Origin: CAZJLP01 sp964546955
GTDB taxonomy: Bacteria > Verrucomicrobiota > Verrucomicrobiia > Opitutales > Opitutaceae
Direction of reading: 5' to 3'
Assembly: GCA_964546955.1 (NCBI GenBank)
Contig: CAZJLP010000016.1
Location: 20,208-84,207 of the forward strand
Length of the DNA: 64,000 nt
This document shows positions 8,576-16,546 of the stretch, in pieces. The notes below the pieces were generated by a model. It saw only the letters and a list, made by a program, of their open reading frames with translations. It was not told the origin of the DNA and ran no database searches. Numbering within the stretch: position 1 is the first letter of the stretch; each line of letters begins with the position of its first letter. The translations under genes and the position numbers were made by a program.

Positions 8576-9393
8576 CCACGCCCCTTCATCCGGTTACGAC
8601 CGCCGCATTGCGGATCCTGATCGTTGACGACGAGCCCACCGCCCGGCGCGGCGTCCGTTTGCTCCTGGAAAAAGAAGAAGACGTCTTGATCGCGGGTGAG
8701 GCCGGCAACGGAGAAGAGGCCGTGGAGCTGATCGCCAAGCTGAAACCCGACCTGGTGTTCCTGGATGTCCAAATGCCCGCCCCGGACGGTTTTCAGATCA
8801 TTCAAAGAGTCGGAGTGGACGCGATGCCGGCCGTCATCTTCATCACCGCCTATGACGAGTATGCGCTGCGGGCGTTCGAGGTGAATGCGGTCGACTACCT
8901 GCTCAAGCCCTATGAAGACGACCGTTTTAGCGCCGCGCTGCGCCGCGCTCGCAACGCGGTGCAGCAGAAACGGCGCTCGTTGGCCGACGACCGGCTGTCG
9001 CGCCTGCTCGCTTTTCTCGAGACAACGCCGGTGGGAAGTCCGGACGGGAAAGAAGCGTTGCCCGATCGAATTCTCGTCAAATCTTCGGGGGAAATCTTTT
9101 TTTTGAAGACGGAGGAGATCGACTGGATCGAAGCCGAAGGCGATTACATGGTCTTTCACGTCGGCGGAAAAACTCACCTGTTGAGAGAAACGATGGCGCG
9201 GCTGGAAGCTCGTCTCGATCCCAAACGATTCGTCCGGATCCACCGGTCGACCATCGTGAACATCGACCGCGTGCGAAAATTGAGCCCTGCCTTTATCGGC
9301 GAGTACGCCGTGATCCTTCAGGACGGCACCAAGCTGCGTCTCAGCCGCGGTTATCAAGACCGCCTGCAGGCATTGCTGAAAAGCGCGTTGTGA
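8572..9393 (+). CDS. LytTR-family response regulator
   Basis: The 273-residue protein has a receiver domain (about residues 13-130) with the acidic pair D-D at 19-20, the phosphorylated Asp at 65 in V-F-L-D-V-Q-M-P, Thr in F-I-T-A-Y, and the Lys in L-L-K-P. It ends with a LytTR DNA-binding domain (about 165-270), seen from F-L-K-T-E-E-I-D-W-I-E-A-E-G-D-Y and R-I-H-R-S-T-I-V-N-I. It partners the overlapping LytS-type kinase. The family binds direct repeats in promoters. The target is not known here; the neighbouring 9686 gene is a natural candidate because no other gene lies close downstream. Confidence 0.93.
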   Translation: MTTPLHPVTTAALRILIVDDEPTARRGVRLLLEKEEDVLIAGEAGNGEEAVELIAKLKPDLVFLDVQMPAPDGFQIIQRVGVDAMPAVIFITAYDEYALRAFEVNAVDYLLKPYEDDRFSAALRRARNAVQQKRRSLADDRLSRLLAFLETTPVGSPDGKEALPDRILVKSSGEIFFLKTEEIDWIEAEGDYMVFHVGGKTHLLRETMARLEARLDPKRFVRIHRSTIVNIDRVRKLSPAFIGEYAVILQDGTKLRLSRGYQDRLQALLKSAL

Positions 9394-9514
9394 CACCACC
9401 GATCACGCCGAGGTAAACGACCTGGCTTCCGTCCGTCGCTGGCGTGTAAAGACCCCGACTGCCCACCGAGCGGGTGTTCAGCCGTTCCGTCCTACTTTGG
9501 GCGGATCGTGCTCC

Positions 9515-9530
9515 GTCCCAACGTTGGGAC
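9515..9530. promoter_or_regulatory. Perfect 16-bp palindrome, possible operator
   Basis: GTCCCAACGTTGGGAC is a perfect palindrome located 155 bases before the 9686 gene and just after the LytTR regulator gene. It could be a regulator binding site or a small hairpin. There is no T run. The remainder of 9394-9685 shows no convincing gene. Confidence 0.35.
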
Positions 9531-9685
9531 TGCCGTATTCGGTAATGGCACGCAGTTTCCCCGAAAAACGGCTACCGGTTCTTGTTCGACTGCGATTCGG
9601 CGCGACCGAAGGCCTGATTGTCGCAGCCACGCACGGCTTCACCGCAAACTGAACGCCGGGGAATCGCTCCTGCAATGAAGGGCTC

Positions 9686-10417
9686 ATGTGTGCCCGCCTC
9701 TGTCAATTGAGCGCCCTTCTAATGTTTACTTTTTGCGTGGCCTGCGGATCGCTTCCCGCGGCGCGGCGTGCGCAAGCTATGCTGGGCGCGGAGACCTGGT
9801 CAGAGGTGGTGAAGATCGAAAACACGTTGCCGGGTGCCGTGTACTCGAAGACAGTCTATGCGCTCATCTTCGAATTGGAGGGCATTCTCTGGTTCTATAC
9901 GGCAGCAGAGGGAACGCAGAGCCTTTCGCTCTATCGTCATCGCACCGCGCAGGACAAAGGCGAACTGGCGATGTTGCTGCGCGAGATTGACCGGGGTTTC
10001 GCGCGCTACGAAACGATCTCCAGAAATGAGGAGGCCGCAGGCTTTCCCGGGGGCGGTGCTCCGGAGGTTCTCCCCAACGGCTGTTTTATCGAAAGTGTCG
10101 TCCTAGCCCGGTCGCTCGCTGTGCGCCGGGGGATCACCGACGCGCGTCTCTTGATGTACTACTCGCCTAGCCGAGTCAGCGGACATTGCGTCCTTGCTTT
10201 CCAATCCGCTGAAGGGATTTTTGTCGTCGACCCGACCGGCGGTCCAAAGCCGGTACGGGCGGCACGCAAATGGCCGTCCGACCTGGCGGAGCTTGTCCGC
10301 TCGACCACCGGATTGAAATCGCTCGCGGCAGTGAGGAGTCTCCCCCTTCAGCCTGCAGTCCGGTCTTCCGTATTCGCGGCAGCCACGGAATCTCAGACGG
10401 GCGACACGAAAGGGTAG
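9686..10417 (+). CDS. Exported protein with a possible transglutaminase-like Cys-His-Asp triad
   Basis: This 243-residue protein starts with a hydrophobic signal sequence. A Cys at 20 followed by G-S makes a lipoprotein possible, although the position -3 residue is also Cys, which is atypical for a lipobox. The centre has N-G-C-F-I-E-S (Cys133), S-G-H-C-V-L-A-F (His167) and F-V-V-D-P-T-G-G (Asp182). The order and spacing resemble the catalytic core of transglutaminase-like or papain-fold cysteine peptidases. That is an inference from motif geometry; I do not recognise the family. A GAAGGG sits just before the ATG. It lies 292 bases downstream of the LytTR regulator and stands alone. Confidence 0.6.
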   Translation: MCARLCQLSALLMFTFCVACGSLPAARRAQAMLGAETWSEVVKIENTLPGAVYSKTVYALIFELEGILWFYTAAEGTQSLSLYRHRTAQDKGELAMLLREIDRGFARYETISRNEEAAGFPGGGAPEVLPNGCFIESVVLARSLAVRRGITDARLLMYYSPSRVSGHCVLAFQSAEGIFVVDPTGGPKPVRAARKWPSDLAELVRSTTGLKSLAAVRSLPLQPAVRSSVFAAATESQTGDTKG

Positions 10418-10806
10418 GATATACGGTACCCTTCTGTGGCAGTGCACGCGGACAGGAGTTTACCGCAGCGATGTTATCTGGAGGGCCTCGGGCCCTCAGG
10501 CCGAGGGTTCTTTCGCCCAGATCGGGCGGCAATGGGAGGCTCACCGATTCAGATGTAACCGCTTGCCAATCTTAGGGTCCCTCGTGTGCGGCGGTTCGAT
10601 TTCGTCGCGAAAAAGGGTCCGTTCGTCGCAAACCCGTTTTCACACGCCCTGTCTGTGCTCAAAAAGAGCCTGTTCGTAGTTATTCAGTTGTGTTTGTGGA
10701 GGGGCCGTTGTGGGCCCCTCCGCTTTTTTTTTAGGGTTCGAGATTGTGCCGGGAAGATTGGCGAGGCGGTCGCACGCGTTTACTGTAATGCGTGCATTTT
10801 CCGTGG
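10418..10806. other. Intergenic region with hairpins, upstream of pcm
   Basis: No gene is supported in this 389-base stretch. It contains a short hairpin GAGGGCC-TCG-GGCCCTC at 10491-10507 and a strong terminator at 10698-10732. The promoter of pcm must lie in the short stretch between the terminator and 10807 or read through it. Confidence 0.5.
10698..10732 (+). terminator. Strong rho-independent terminator
   Basis: Arms GGAGGGGCC (10698-10706) and GGCCCCTCC (10713-10721) form a perfect 9-bp stem with a six-base loop. The stem is followed by GC and then nine T residues. It is oriented to end plus-strand transcription. It lies 280 bases after the 9686 gene, or it may act as an attenuator in front of pcm. 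Confidence 0.8.
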
Positions 10807-11499
10807 ATGAAGCGGCGGCGCCCATCGGTAGACAATGAGGCGATTGCGAGCGAGGCCGAGGAGGCGCGCTGGAGCGAGAAACGTGCTCGAATGGTGCAGG
10901 ATCAATTGGTGCGGCGCGGAATTGCCGATCGACACGTGCTCGCCGCAATGGCGGCGGTGCCTCGCCACCAGTTCGTGCCCCCTGCGTACCGGACTGAGGC
11001 GTACGCGGACTATCCGATTCCAATTGGGAGCGGACAGACCATTTCGCAGCCGTACATCGTAGCGCTCTGCGCGGAGATCGCGCGGATAGAGCCGGGTTCC
11101 CGCGTCCTCGAAATTGGCACCGGCTGCGGCTACCAGTGTGCGGTGCTGGCGGAATTGGGCGCGGAGGTCTTCACGCTGGAAATTCTTCCGGAGCTCGCGC
11201 TCGGCGCGCAGGGGCTGCTTTCGCGGCTTGGTTACGCGAACGTCAAAACAGGCGTCGCTGATGGATTCGGCGGCTGGCCAGAGTACGCGCCGTATGACGC
11301 GATCATCGTTGCGGCAGCGCCCGAGAAAGTGCCGGAGCCGCTTTCGGGGCAATTGAAGGACGGGGGCAGGCTCGTGATTCCGGTGGGACGGGAAGTGCAG
11401 CATCTCCTCGTGGTCACGCGCGAGGGCGATGGCGTGCGAACCCAGACGGTATTGGCGGTGCGCTTTGTACCCATGACAGGGCACGCGGAGGGAGGCTGA
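10807..11499 (+). CDS. pcm: Protein-L-isoaspartate O-methyltransferase
   Basis: From the ATG at 10807 the product has 230 residues, the usual size for PCMT. It carries the family blocks V-P-R-H-Q-F-V-P, Y-P-I-P-I-G-S-G-Q-T-I-S-Q-P-Y-I-V-A, the SAM-binding V-L-E-I-G-T-G-C-G-Y-Q, and Y-D-A-I-I-V-A-A-A-P. The enzyme methylates isoaspartyl residues in damaged proteins to start their repair. A GTG at 10792 would add five residues; the ATG is preferred. The gene is alone on its strand and converges with the small gene at 11536-11940. Confidence 0.93.
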   Translation: MKRRRPSVDNEAIASEAEEARWSEKRARMVQDQLVRRGIADRHVLAAMAAVPRHQFVPPAYRTEAYADYPIPIGSGQTISQPYIVALCAEIARIEPGSRVLEIGTGCGYQCAVLAELGAEVFTLEILPELALGAQGLLSRLGYANVKTGVADGFGGWPEYAPYDAIIVAAAPEKVPEPLSGQLKDGGRLVIPVGREVQHLLVVTREGDGVRTQTVLAVRFVPMTGHAEGG

Positions 11500-11535
11500 G
11501 GAAACCTCTGTCGACGTTTGTTCGCCGAGTCTGTT

Positions 11536-11940
11536 TCAGGGACGCCAGGACGAGGACAATGTAGTCCGCGAAGGTTCGGCGCCCGCCCGATTGTCCGTCC
11601 ACTGAGTGATGCCGAACGCGGCCAGCGCCCCAGCGCCGAGAAGAAGCGTGCACAGCGCTGCGACTTTGAAGCTGGACGGGCAAAAGGCCCAAACTCGACG
11701 GAGTCCATGCTCTTCGCGCAGCTCCAGGAATTTCTCCATCTGTTCGCGCTTTAAGCGGGGCCCCTCCACAAAAAGGAGGCATTCGATCCGGTCCCAATTC
11801 ACCACGACGCCGTCGGCCAAGTGAAGTTCGATTCGTCGAGCCGGCGTGTAGGGAAATTTCAATACCCGGGGCTGGCCGTAGCCCGCCCGCTCAAGGTCGA
11901 GCGCCAAATGTGAGAGATCGTCGTCAAATGGAATACTCAT
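11536..11940 (-). CDS. Hypothetical single-span membrane protein
   Basis: This frame encodes about 134 residues from the ATG at 11940 (an ATG at 11964 would add eight). The N-terminal two thirds are soluble and charged, with W-D-R-I-E-C-L-L-F-V-E-G in the middle and a helical R-E-Q-M-E-K-F-L-E-L-R-E-E-H. One membrane segment lies near the C-terminus (V-A-A-L-C-T-L-L-L-G-A-G-A-L-A-A), followed by a short polar tail, so it may be tail-anchored. I do not recognise a family. Codon use looks coding. It converges with pcm, with 36 bases between the stops. Confidence 0.6.
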   Translation of the reverse strand: MSIPFDDDLSHLALDLERAGYGQPRVLKFPYTPARRIELHLADGVVVNWDRIECLLFVEGPRLKREQMEKFLELREEHGLRRVWAFCPSSFKVAALCTLLLGAGALAAFGITQWTDNRAGAEPSRTTLSSSWRP

Positions 11941-12097
11941 GGTGTCGCGTGCTTGCGGAGTCATCGAGTGCCCTGCTGATCCGCCAAACCCTTATGGATC
12001 GGCGCCAATAAAGTGAGGCAGAGGAAGCGAGCAGCGACCAGCCGCCGCCGCGCACGGACGGCGGTTTGTAGGATCAGGAGAATCACTGCGTAATCAG

Positions 12098-12112
12098 TAG
12101 GGAAATTCCCTA
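12098..12112. promoter_or_regulatory. Palindrome TAGGGAA-A-TTCCCTA, possible operator
   Basis: The two 7-base arms are exact inverted repeats around one base. The site lies 158 bases upstream of the ATG at 11940 on that gene's strand. A second loose inverted repeat (ACTG...CAGT) abuts it at about 12085-12098. The size and symmetry suit a dimeric regulator; which one is unknown. Confidence 0.4.
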
Positions 12113-12154
12113 AACGTGCCTCGTTCCCTCTCGAACAATCCTTGAAAACATGAA

Positions 12155-12176
12155 GGCCGCCCCGATAGGGGCGGCC
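12155..12176 (-). terminator. GC-rich hairpin, possible terminator
   Basis: GGCCGCCCC (12155-12163) and GGGGCGGCC (12168-12176) pair perfectly around GATA. On the minus strand it is followed by TTCATGTTTTC, a broken T tract. It lies about 270 bases after the kamA stop and could end that transcript. Confidence 0.4.
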
Positions 12177-12448
12177 CGCATGACCTAACACCAAGCAAAC
12201 CGTAAGAACTACAAACAAGTATCGTTCCAACCAGGAACGATGCTGACTACACGGTGATAGACGGGGCTTTTCCGAAATTGCTCAAAAAAACCCCAACTTT
12301 TTTAAAAGCGCTCATTTCTTTCTTAAGCTGGTATTTAGTAACACTTAGCGTTTATGAAACAATTGCTAAGAATCGCGGCGTCCAACTTTCGCGATTGCGG
12401 CACGTCGCGATGGAATGCCCGCGGTTCCGGCTTGCGGTCGTTCGCCGG

Positions 12449-13633
12449 TTAAGTTTTCGCGGCAGGATGCGCGCCCTGTGCCGCAGGAGAGACCAGCGGT
12501 GTAGCGGTAAGTGGATACCGATACTGGCGCCCTTCGTAGTTTCGGAAAACCACTTCCTGATCCGTGATGCGTTCGACGTAATCCGGATTGATGGGCACCT
12601 TTCCGCCGCCGCCCGGCGCGTCGATCACGTACTGCGGGACGGCATAGCCGGTGGTATGCCCGCGCAGAGCGCGCACAATTTCGATTCCCTTTCTCACGTC
12701 CACCTTGAAATGCGACCCGCCCGTGATGAGGTCCATCTGGTAGATGTAGTAGGGGCGGACGCGCATGCGCAGCAAGCGATGGACGAGCGCCTTCATCACG
12801 TCCGCGTCATCATTCACGCCCCGGAGCAACACCGATTGGTTGCCCAACGGCACCCCGGCAAACGAAAGGCGCTCGCAGGCATCCCGCAGCTCGGCTGTGC
12901 ATTCCTTCGGGTGATTTACGTGGATGCTCATCCAGATGGGCCCGTACTTCTTGAAGATCTCGCAAAGGGCTGGTGTGATGCGCTGCGGCAGGAACACCGG
13001 TATACGGGAGCCGATGCGAATGAACTCGACGTGTTTGATCGCTCGCAGGCGGCTCAGGAGATGCTCCAATTTCTTGTCCGAAAGGAGCAGCGGGTCGCCA
13101 CCCGAAAGCAGCACGTCGCGAATCTCGGGATGCGCTTCGATGTACCGCAGGCCCTGTTCGTACTCCGGGTGAAAGTTGTAGTCCTGTGCGTTGCTCACTA
13201 ACCGGCTGCGCGTGCAATACCGACAGTAGGAAGCGCAGCGGTCCGTGACGAGGAAAAGGACGCGATCCGGATAACGGTGAACCAGACCTTCGACCGGCGA
13301 ATGCTCATCTTCGCCCAGCGAATCCAGCTGCTCCTCTGCCGTGACCAGCATCTCGCCCTCCCGCGGGATGAGCTGCAGCCGGAGGGGACAGTTCGGATCC
13401 TCGCGATCGATCAGGTTGAAGAAATAAGGGGTGATCGCCATCGCCAGTTTCGACCCCGCAAACGCGATGCCACGCCGCTCGTCGGGAGTCAGCGTCATGT
13501 AGCGTTCCAATTGATCGAGGGTCGTGATGCGGTTCTTCAGCTGCCACGTCCAATCCTTCCAATCCGTTTCGGGAACGTGCTGCCAAAGGCCCTGCCCCTC
13601 GAACCAAGCAGTGCGGTCTTCGGTGTACGGCAT
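12449..13633 (-). CDS. kamA: Lysine 2,3-aminomutase (radical SAM, PLP-dependent)
   Basis: The ATG at 13633 gives 394 residues. The radical SAM cluster is C-A-S-Y-C-R-Y-C (Cys133, 137, 140). The C-terminal part follows clostridial KamA closely: G-V-P-L-G-N-Q-S-V-L-L-R-G-V-N-D, R-V-R-P-Y-Y-I-Y-Q-M-D with one substrate-binding Asp, and V-I-D-A-P-G-G-G-G-K with the second Asp and the PLP lysine. The enzyme converts L-lysine to L-beta-lysine, used in lysine fermentation or for the osmolyte N-acetyl-beta-lysine. EpmB, which modifies EF-P, is a shorter relative. This protein lacks the C-terminal Cys cluster of clostridial KamA. No ablB or epmA is adjacent, so the pathway is undecided. It is divergent from carA. 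Confidence 0.85.
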   Translation of the reverse strand: MPYTEDRTAWFEGQGLWQHVPETDWKDWTWQLKNRITTLDQLERYMTLTPDERRGIAFAGSKLAMAITPYFFNLIDREDPNCPLRLQLIPREGEMLVTAEEQLDSLGEDEHSPVEGLVHRYPDRVLFLVTDRCASYCRYCTRSRLVSNAQDYNFHPEYEQGLRYIEAHPEIRDVLLSGGDPLLLSDKKLEHLLSRLRAIKHVEFIRIGSRIPVFLPQRITPALCEIFKKYGPIWMSIHVNHPKECTAELRDACERLSFAGVPLGNQSVLLRGVNDDADVMKALVHRLLRMRVRPYYIYQMDLITGGSHFKVDVRKGIEIVRALRGHTTGYAVPQYVIDAPGGGGKVPINPDYVERITDQEVVFRNYEGRQYRYPLTATPLVSPAAQGAHPAAKT

Positions 13634-13891
13634 AATTAAGCGGGAGGAAATTAGGCGGCTAACTAATTCTGTCAAATCTGGGCGCGAAAGTAGCGCATAG
13701 AAGACGGACGGAGAGGCAGCGTGCCGCGGATCGAGGTCCGGTTCCACCCGGGCTACCCAAGCGGGCGTCGGCTTGCGACGCCCCACATCCCAAAGCGAAG
13801 GTATTCTCCTCGCTACTCACACCCGGCTACTTGCTACTTTTTCCACATTCCCCTTGGCAGACCGTGCCGGAGGGTTTTTCGTTTGGCTTTA

Positions 13892-15058
13892 ATGTCCACA
13901 CCCAAGCCAGGAGTTCTCGCGCTCGAAGACGGTTCTGTGTTCCGCGGCGTCGCGTTCGGTGCCGACGCTACGATCGCGGGCGAGTGCGTCTTCAACACCT
14001 CCATGACGGGCTACCAGGAGATCCTGACCGATCCTTCGTATTTCGGCCAGATTGTGACGATGACCGCCGTGCAAATCGGCAATTATGGGGTGAACAATGA
14101 GGACACCGAGGCCGCAACGCCCAAGTGTTCGGGTTTTGTGGTCCGCGAACTTTCGCCGGTCGTGAGCAACTGGCGCAGCACGCTCTCCCTGCACGATTAC
14201 CTCAAAAAGCACGGTATTCCGGGGCTCAGTGAAATCGATACCCGCGCATTGACCAAGAAACTGCGGGTGACGGGTGCGATGAAAGCCTGCTTGAGCACCC
14301 TTCCCATCTCGGACGACGAAGCGGTCAAGCGGGCTCGGGAGTGGCAGGACATGGCGGGGGCTGACTACGTGAAGGATGTTTCCAGCAAAGTGCCCTACCT
14401 TTGGAATCCGGCGGACCCGACCAATCAGCCTTATTTTCCCGTCGGAACGACGATGAATGCCCCGGGCATCCCGCCGAAACATTTCCGCGTGGCCGCCTAT
14501 GATTTTGGCGCCAAACACTCCATTTTCCGGAAACTGATTCGGCACGGCTTCGATGTCCAGGTGATGCCCGCCACCGCGACGGCCGAGCAGGTTCGCGAGC
14601 TCAAGCCGGACGCAGTCTTCCTTTCGAATGGGCCGGGCGATCCCGCCGCGCTCCCTTACATCCATAAGACCGTCACCTCACTCCTGCCCGAGTACCCCAT
14701 TTTTGGTATCTGCTTGGGACATCAAATGGTTACTCACGCGTTGGGCGGCTCGACGTTCAAACTGAAGTTTGGTCATCGCGGCGGAAATCAACCGGTCAAG
14801 AACCTCGAAACCGGACGCGTATCGATCACCGCCCAGAATCACGGTTTCGCCACCGATCCGAAGTCGCTCGAAAAAAGCGGTGCAAAAGTGACCGAGATCA
14901 ATCTGAACGATGGCACCGTCGAGGGGCTGCGCCACGAGGAACTCCCCGTTTTCAGCGTTCAATATCACCCGGAAGCGGCTCCCGGTCCGAATGACGCAGA
15001 TCCGCTTTTCGTCGATTTCTACAAGATGGTCGAGGCCCGCAAAGCGGGGAAGATCTGA
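13892..15058 (+). CDS. carA: Carbamoyl-phosphate synthase, small (glutaminase) subunit
   Basis: The ATG at 13892 gives 388 residues, the normal CarA length, and begins before the conserved A-L-E-D-G-S-V-F-R-G. The N-terminal half has M-T-G-Y-Q-E-I-L-T-D-P-S-Y. The class-I glutaminase half has the catalytic Cys in G-I-C-L-G-H-Q and the His and Glu in Q-Y-H-P-E-A. It supplies ammonia to CarB for carbamoyl phosphate, the precursor of arginine and pyrimidines. No carB lies in the window. GGAGG occurs about 18 bases before the start. The longer upstream open frame has no conserved content. Confidence 0.96.
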   Translation: MSTPKPGVLALEDGSVFRGVAFGADATIAGECVFNTSMTGYQEILTDPSYFGQIVTMTAVQIGNYGVNNEDTEAATPKCSGFVVRELSPVVSNWRSTLSLHDYLKKHGIPGLSEIDTRALTKKLRVTGAMKACLSTLPISDDEAVKRAREWQDMAGADYVKDVSSKVPYLWNPADPTNQPYFPVGTTMNAPGIPPKHFRVAAYDFGAKHSIFRKLIRHGFDVQVMPATATAEQVRELKPDAVFLSNGPGDPAALPYIHKTVTSLLPEYPIFGICLGHQMVTHALGGSTFKLKFGHRGGNQPVKNLETGRVSITAQNHGFATDPKSLEKSGAKVTEINLNDGTVEGLRHEELPVFSVQYHPEAAPGPNDADPLFVDFYKMVEARKAGKI

Positions 15059-15096
15059 GGGTGACCGTCTAGAGCTAAGAGCCATAGCAACAGCAG

Positions 15097-15199
15097 TTGA
15101 GAGTTGAGCGTTGAAAGGCAGAGCTTCTGCTTCTCGGCTCTAGACTCCGCGTCGCGTCTGCGTCTAGAACTCAGCCCTGTTCCGGCTCTCAACTCTCAA
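15097..15199. repeat. Intergenic inverted repeat between carA and kdsB
   Basis: TTGAGAGTTGAG (15097-15108) is an exact inverted repeat of CTCAACTCTCAA (15188-15199). The arms themselves consist of a short degenerate unit (GAGAGTT/GAG). The 79-base core contains another pair, TCTAGAC and GTCTAGA. It lies between convergent genes, where it might act as a bidirectional terminator, although no T run is present. It resembles the repeats at 17361-17640 and 21288-21414 in architecture. Confidence 0.7.
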
Positions 15200-15214
15200 T
15201 TTTCCGTTTCGCCG

Positions 15215-15958
15215 TTACCCGAGCCATCGCTCGAATTTCACCGCGTCGTCCGGCGTATCGACGCCGATCGTGGGATCGTCGGTCAGCCCCACCGCGATAT
15301 CGTAGCCGTTTTCCAGGACTCGCAGCTGCTCGAGCTTTTCAATCTGCTCCAGCTTGCCAACCGGTAGCGACGCGAATTTTTCAAGGAGGTCGGAGCGGTA
15401 TGCGTACAGTCCGAGGTGTTTGTAGCAGAGATTCGCCTGCAACCACCCGTCCTCGACCTGCCCTTTCAGATCGCGCGCAAAGGGCACGGGCGAACGTGAA
15501 AAATAAAGGGCGCGTCCATCATTTCGAAGCACGACTTTTACCTGATTGGGGTTGGCGAAGTCCGCCGCGGCGGTGAAAGGGGTGGCCAGCGTGGCCATGG
15601 GCGTCCCGCGTGCGATGAGTTCCGCCAAAACCCGAAGCTGTTGTCCGGTCACCAAGGGTTCGTCGGCTTGAACGTTGACCACATAATCGGCTTTGACCTG
15701 TCGATTGGCTTCCGCGATTCGGTCCGTGCCGCTCTGGTGTTCGCGGGCGGTCATAATGGCCTGAAAGCCACGGGAAGTCACACAGTCGGCCAGGAGGGGG
15801 TGATCGACGGCGAAAGAAAGGGGGATTTCCGGTGCCTCCTTTGCGATCCGTTCCGCGACCCAGGCCAGCAAAGGCTTTCCTCTGATCAGGTGCAACAGCT
15901 TGCGAGGGAAGCGCGTAGATTCCAGGCGGCAGGGCACGATAATCGCTAACTTGGCCAT
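15215..15958 (-). CDS. kdsB: 3-deoxy-manno-octulosonate cytidylyltransferase
   Basis: The 247-residue product has the length and blocks of KdsB: I-I-V-P-C-R-L-E-S-T-R-F-P-R-K near the start, a glycosyltransferase-A-like core with V-Q-A-D-E-P-L (metal-binding Asp), R-S-P-V-P-F near the middle, and K-H-L-G-L-Y-A-Y-R. It activates Kdo as CMP-Kdo for the inner core of lipopolysaccharide in the cytoplasm. This supports an LPS-bearing outer membrane. It converges with carA, with the inverted repeat between them. Confidence 0.95.
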   Translation of the reverse strand: MAKLAIIVPCRLESTRFPRKLLHLIRGKPLLAWVAERIAKEAPEIPLSFAVDHPLLADCVTSRGFQAIMTAREHQSGTDRIAEANRQVKADYVVNVQADEPLVTGQQLRVLAELIARGTPMATLATPFTAAADFANPNQVKVVLRNDGRALYFSRSPVPFARDLKGQVEDGWLQANLCYKHLGLYAYRSDLLEKFASLPVGKLEQIEKLEQLRVLENGYDIAVGLTDDPTIGVDTPDDAVKFERWLG

Positions 15959-16035
15959 GGTTAACGAAGCTGGCGGGCGGTTTTTGGGGTTGCAAGCCAG
16001 CCCCAGCCAGAAAGATTTGGGCCCCTCATTTAAGA

Positions 16036-16335
16036 ATGGAAAAGAACGATACCGCGCCTGCCACCAAACAGTCCGTCAAGGAACTCGTGGTGCACAACAA
16101 GATGGGCATTCACGCGCGGCCTGCCGCAATGATCGTTCGCATCACCAATAAGTTCAAAGCCGATGTCTTTGTCGAAAAAGACGAGGAGCAGGTGAACGGC
16201 AAAAGCATCATGGGCTTGATGATGCTGGCTGCCGGCAAGGGGTCCAAGGTCAAGTTCATCGCCACCGGCGAGGATGGCCCGCAAATGCTGACCGAATTGG
16301 AGCAGCTCTTCGCGCGAAAGTTCGACGAGGCATAG
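16036..16335 (+). CDS. ptsH: HPr-like phosphocarrier protein
   Basis: The 99-residue protein has a short extra N-terminus (about 14 residues) and then a standard HPr fold. The active-site block is G-I-H-A-R-P-A-A with the phosphorylated His at residue 26. The regulatory-site region is V-N-G-K-S-I-M-G-L with Ser57 in the place of HPr Ser46. It would accept phosphate from PEP via enzyme I. No ptsI, EII or HPr kinase gene is adjacent, so it may act in a regulatory rather than sugar-transport PTS. It is divergent from kdsB, with 77 bases between the starts. Confidence 0.92.
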   Translation: MEKNDTAPATKQSVKELVVHNKMGIHARPAAMIVRITNKFKADVFVEKDEEQVNGKSIMGLMMLAAGKGSKVKFIATGEDGPQMLTELEQLFARKFDEA

Positions 16336-16526
16336 ATCGCCGCGCGCGGCTATTTCACTCTGGAGGTCGGGGTTTAGGGTTTGGAGTTGGAGCCCGGAAA
16401 TCGTCGAAGCGCCCCCGTAGCGGCGAGCGCCAGCGAGTCGGGCAGCGCTGAGAGTTGCCCCTTTGGGGGAGTAGCCGATCCAGGCAGGACGACCACGCTG
16501 CCGCTACCCGTCTCAAATCTCAAATC

Positions 16527-16546
16527 GCCGCGAGCCCGCTCGCGGC
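16527..16546. repeat. GC-rich palindrome at the tatD stop
   Basis: GCCGCGAG (16527-16534) and CTCGCGGC (16539-16546) pair perfectly around CCCG. The end of the stem touches the tatD stop codon at 16546-16548, so it may act as a terminator or 3'-end hairpin for tatD. Just outside lie TCTCAAATCTCAAAT (from 16511) and TTTAGGGTTTGGAG (from about 16372), a loose inverted pair like the other short-period repeats in this window. The 200 bases between HPr and tatD otherwise hold no gene. Confidence 0.6.

Larger units (their letters stand above)
11941..12448. other. 508-base intergenic region with three palindromes and an A/T-rich patch
   Basis: No convincing gene is seen between kamA and the small membrane-protein gene. 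The stretch holds TAGGGAA-A-TTCCCTA (12098-12112), a 9-bp GC stem (12155-12176) and ATCGTTCC/GGAACGAT (12221-12241). Next to these lies an unusually A/T-rich patch (about 12258-12370) with several runs of A and T, unlike the GC-rich surroundings. A minus-strand open frame across 11961-12230 has no family features and spans all the palindromes, so it is not annotated as a gene. Confidence 0.5.

Noticed and set aside
9478..9687. Minus-strand 69-residue frame
   Set aside because: Composition is basic and unstructured, and it crosses a perfect palindrome; it probably is not a gene.
11961..12230. Minus-strand open frame of 89 codons
   Set aside because: It runs through three palindromes and has no recognisable domain or good start; the region looks regulatory.
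12254..13201. Long plus-strand open frame over kamA
   Set aside because: It is the antisense of the KamA coding sequence; its translation has no family features while the opposite strand matches KamA throughout.
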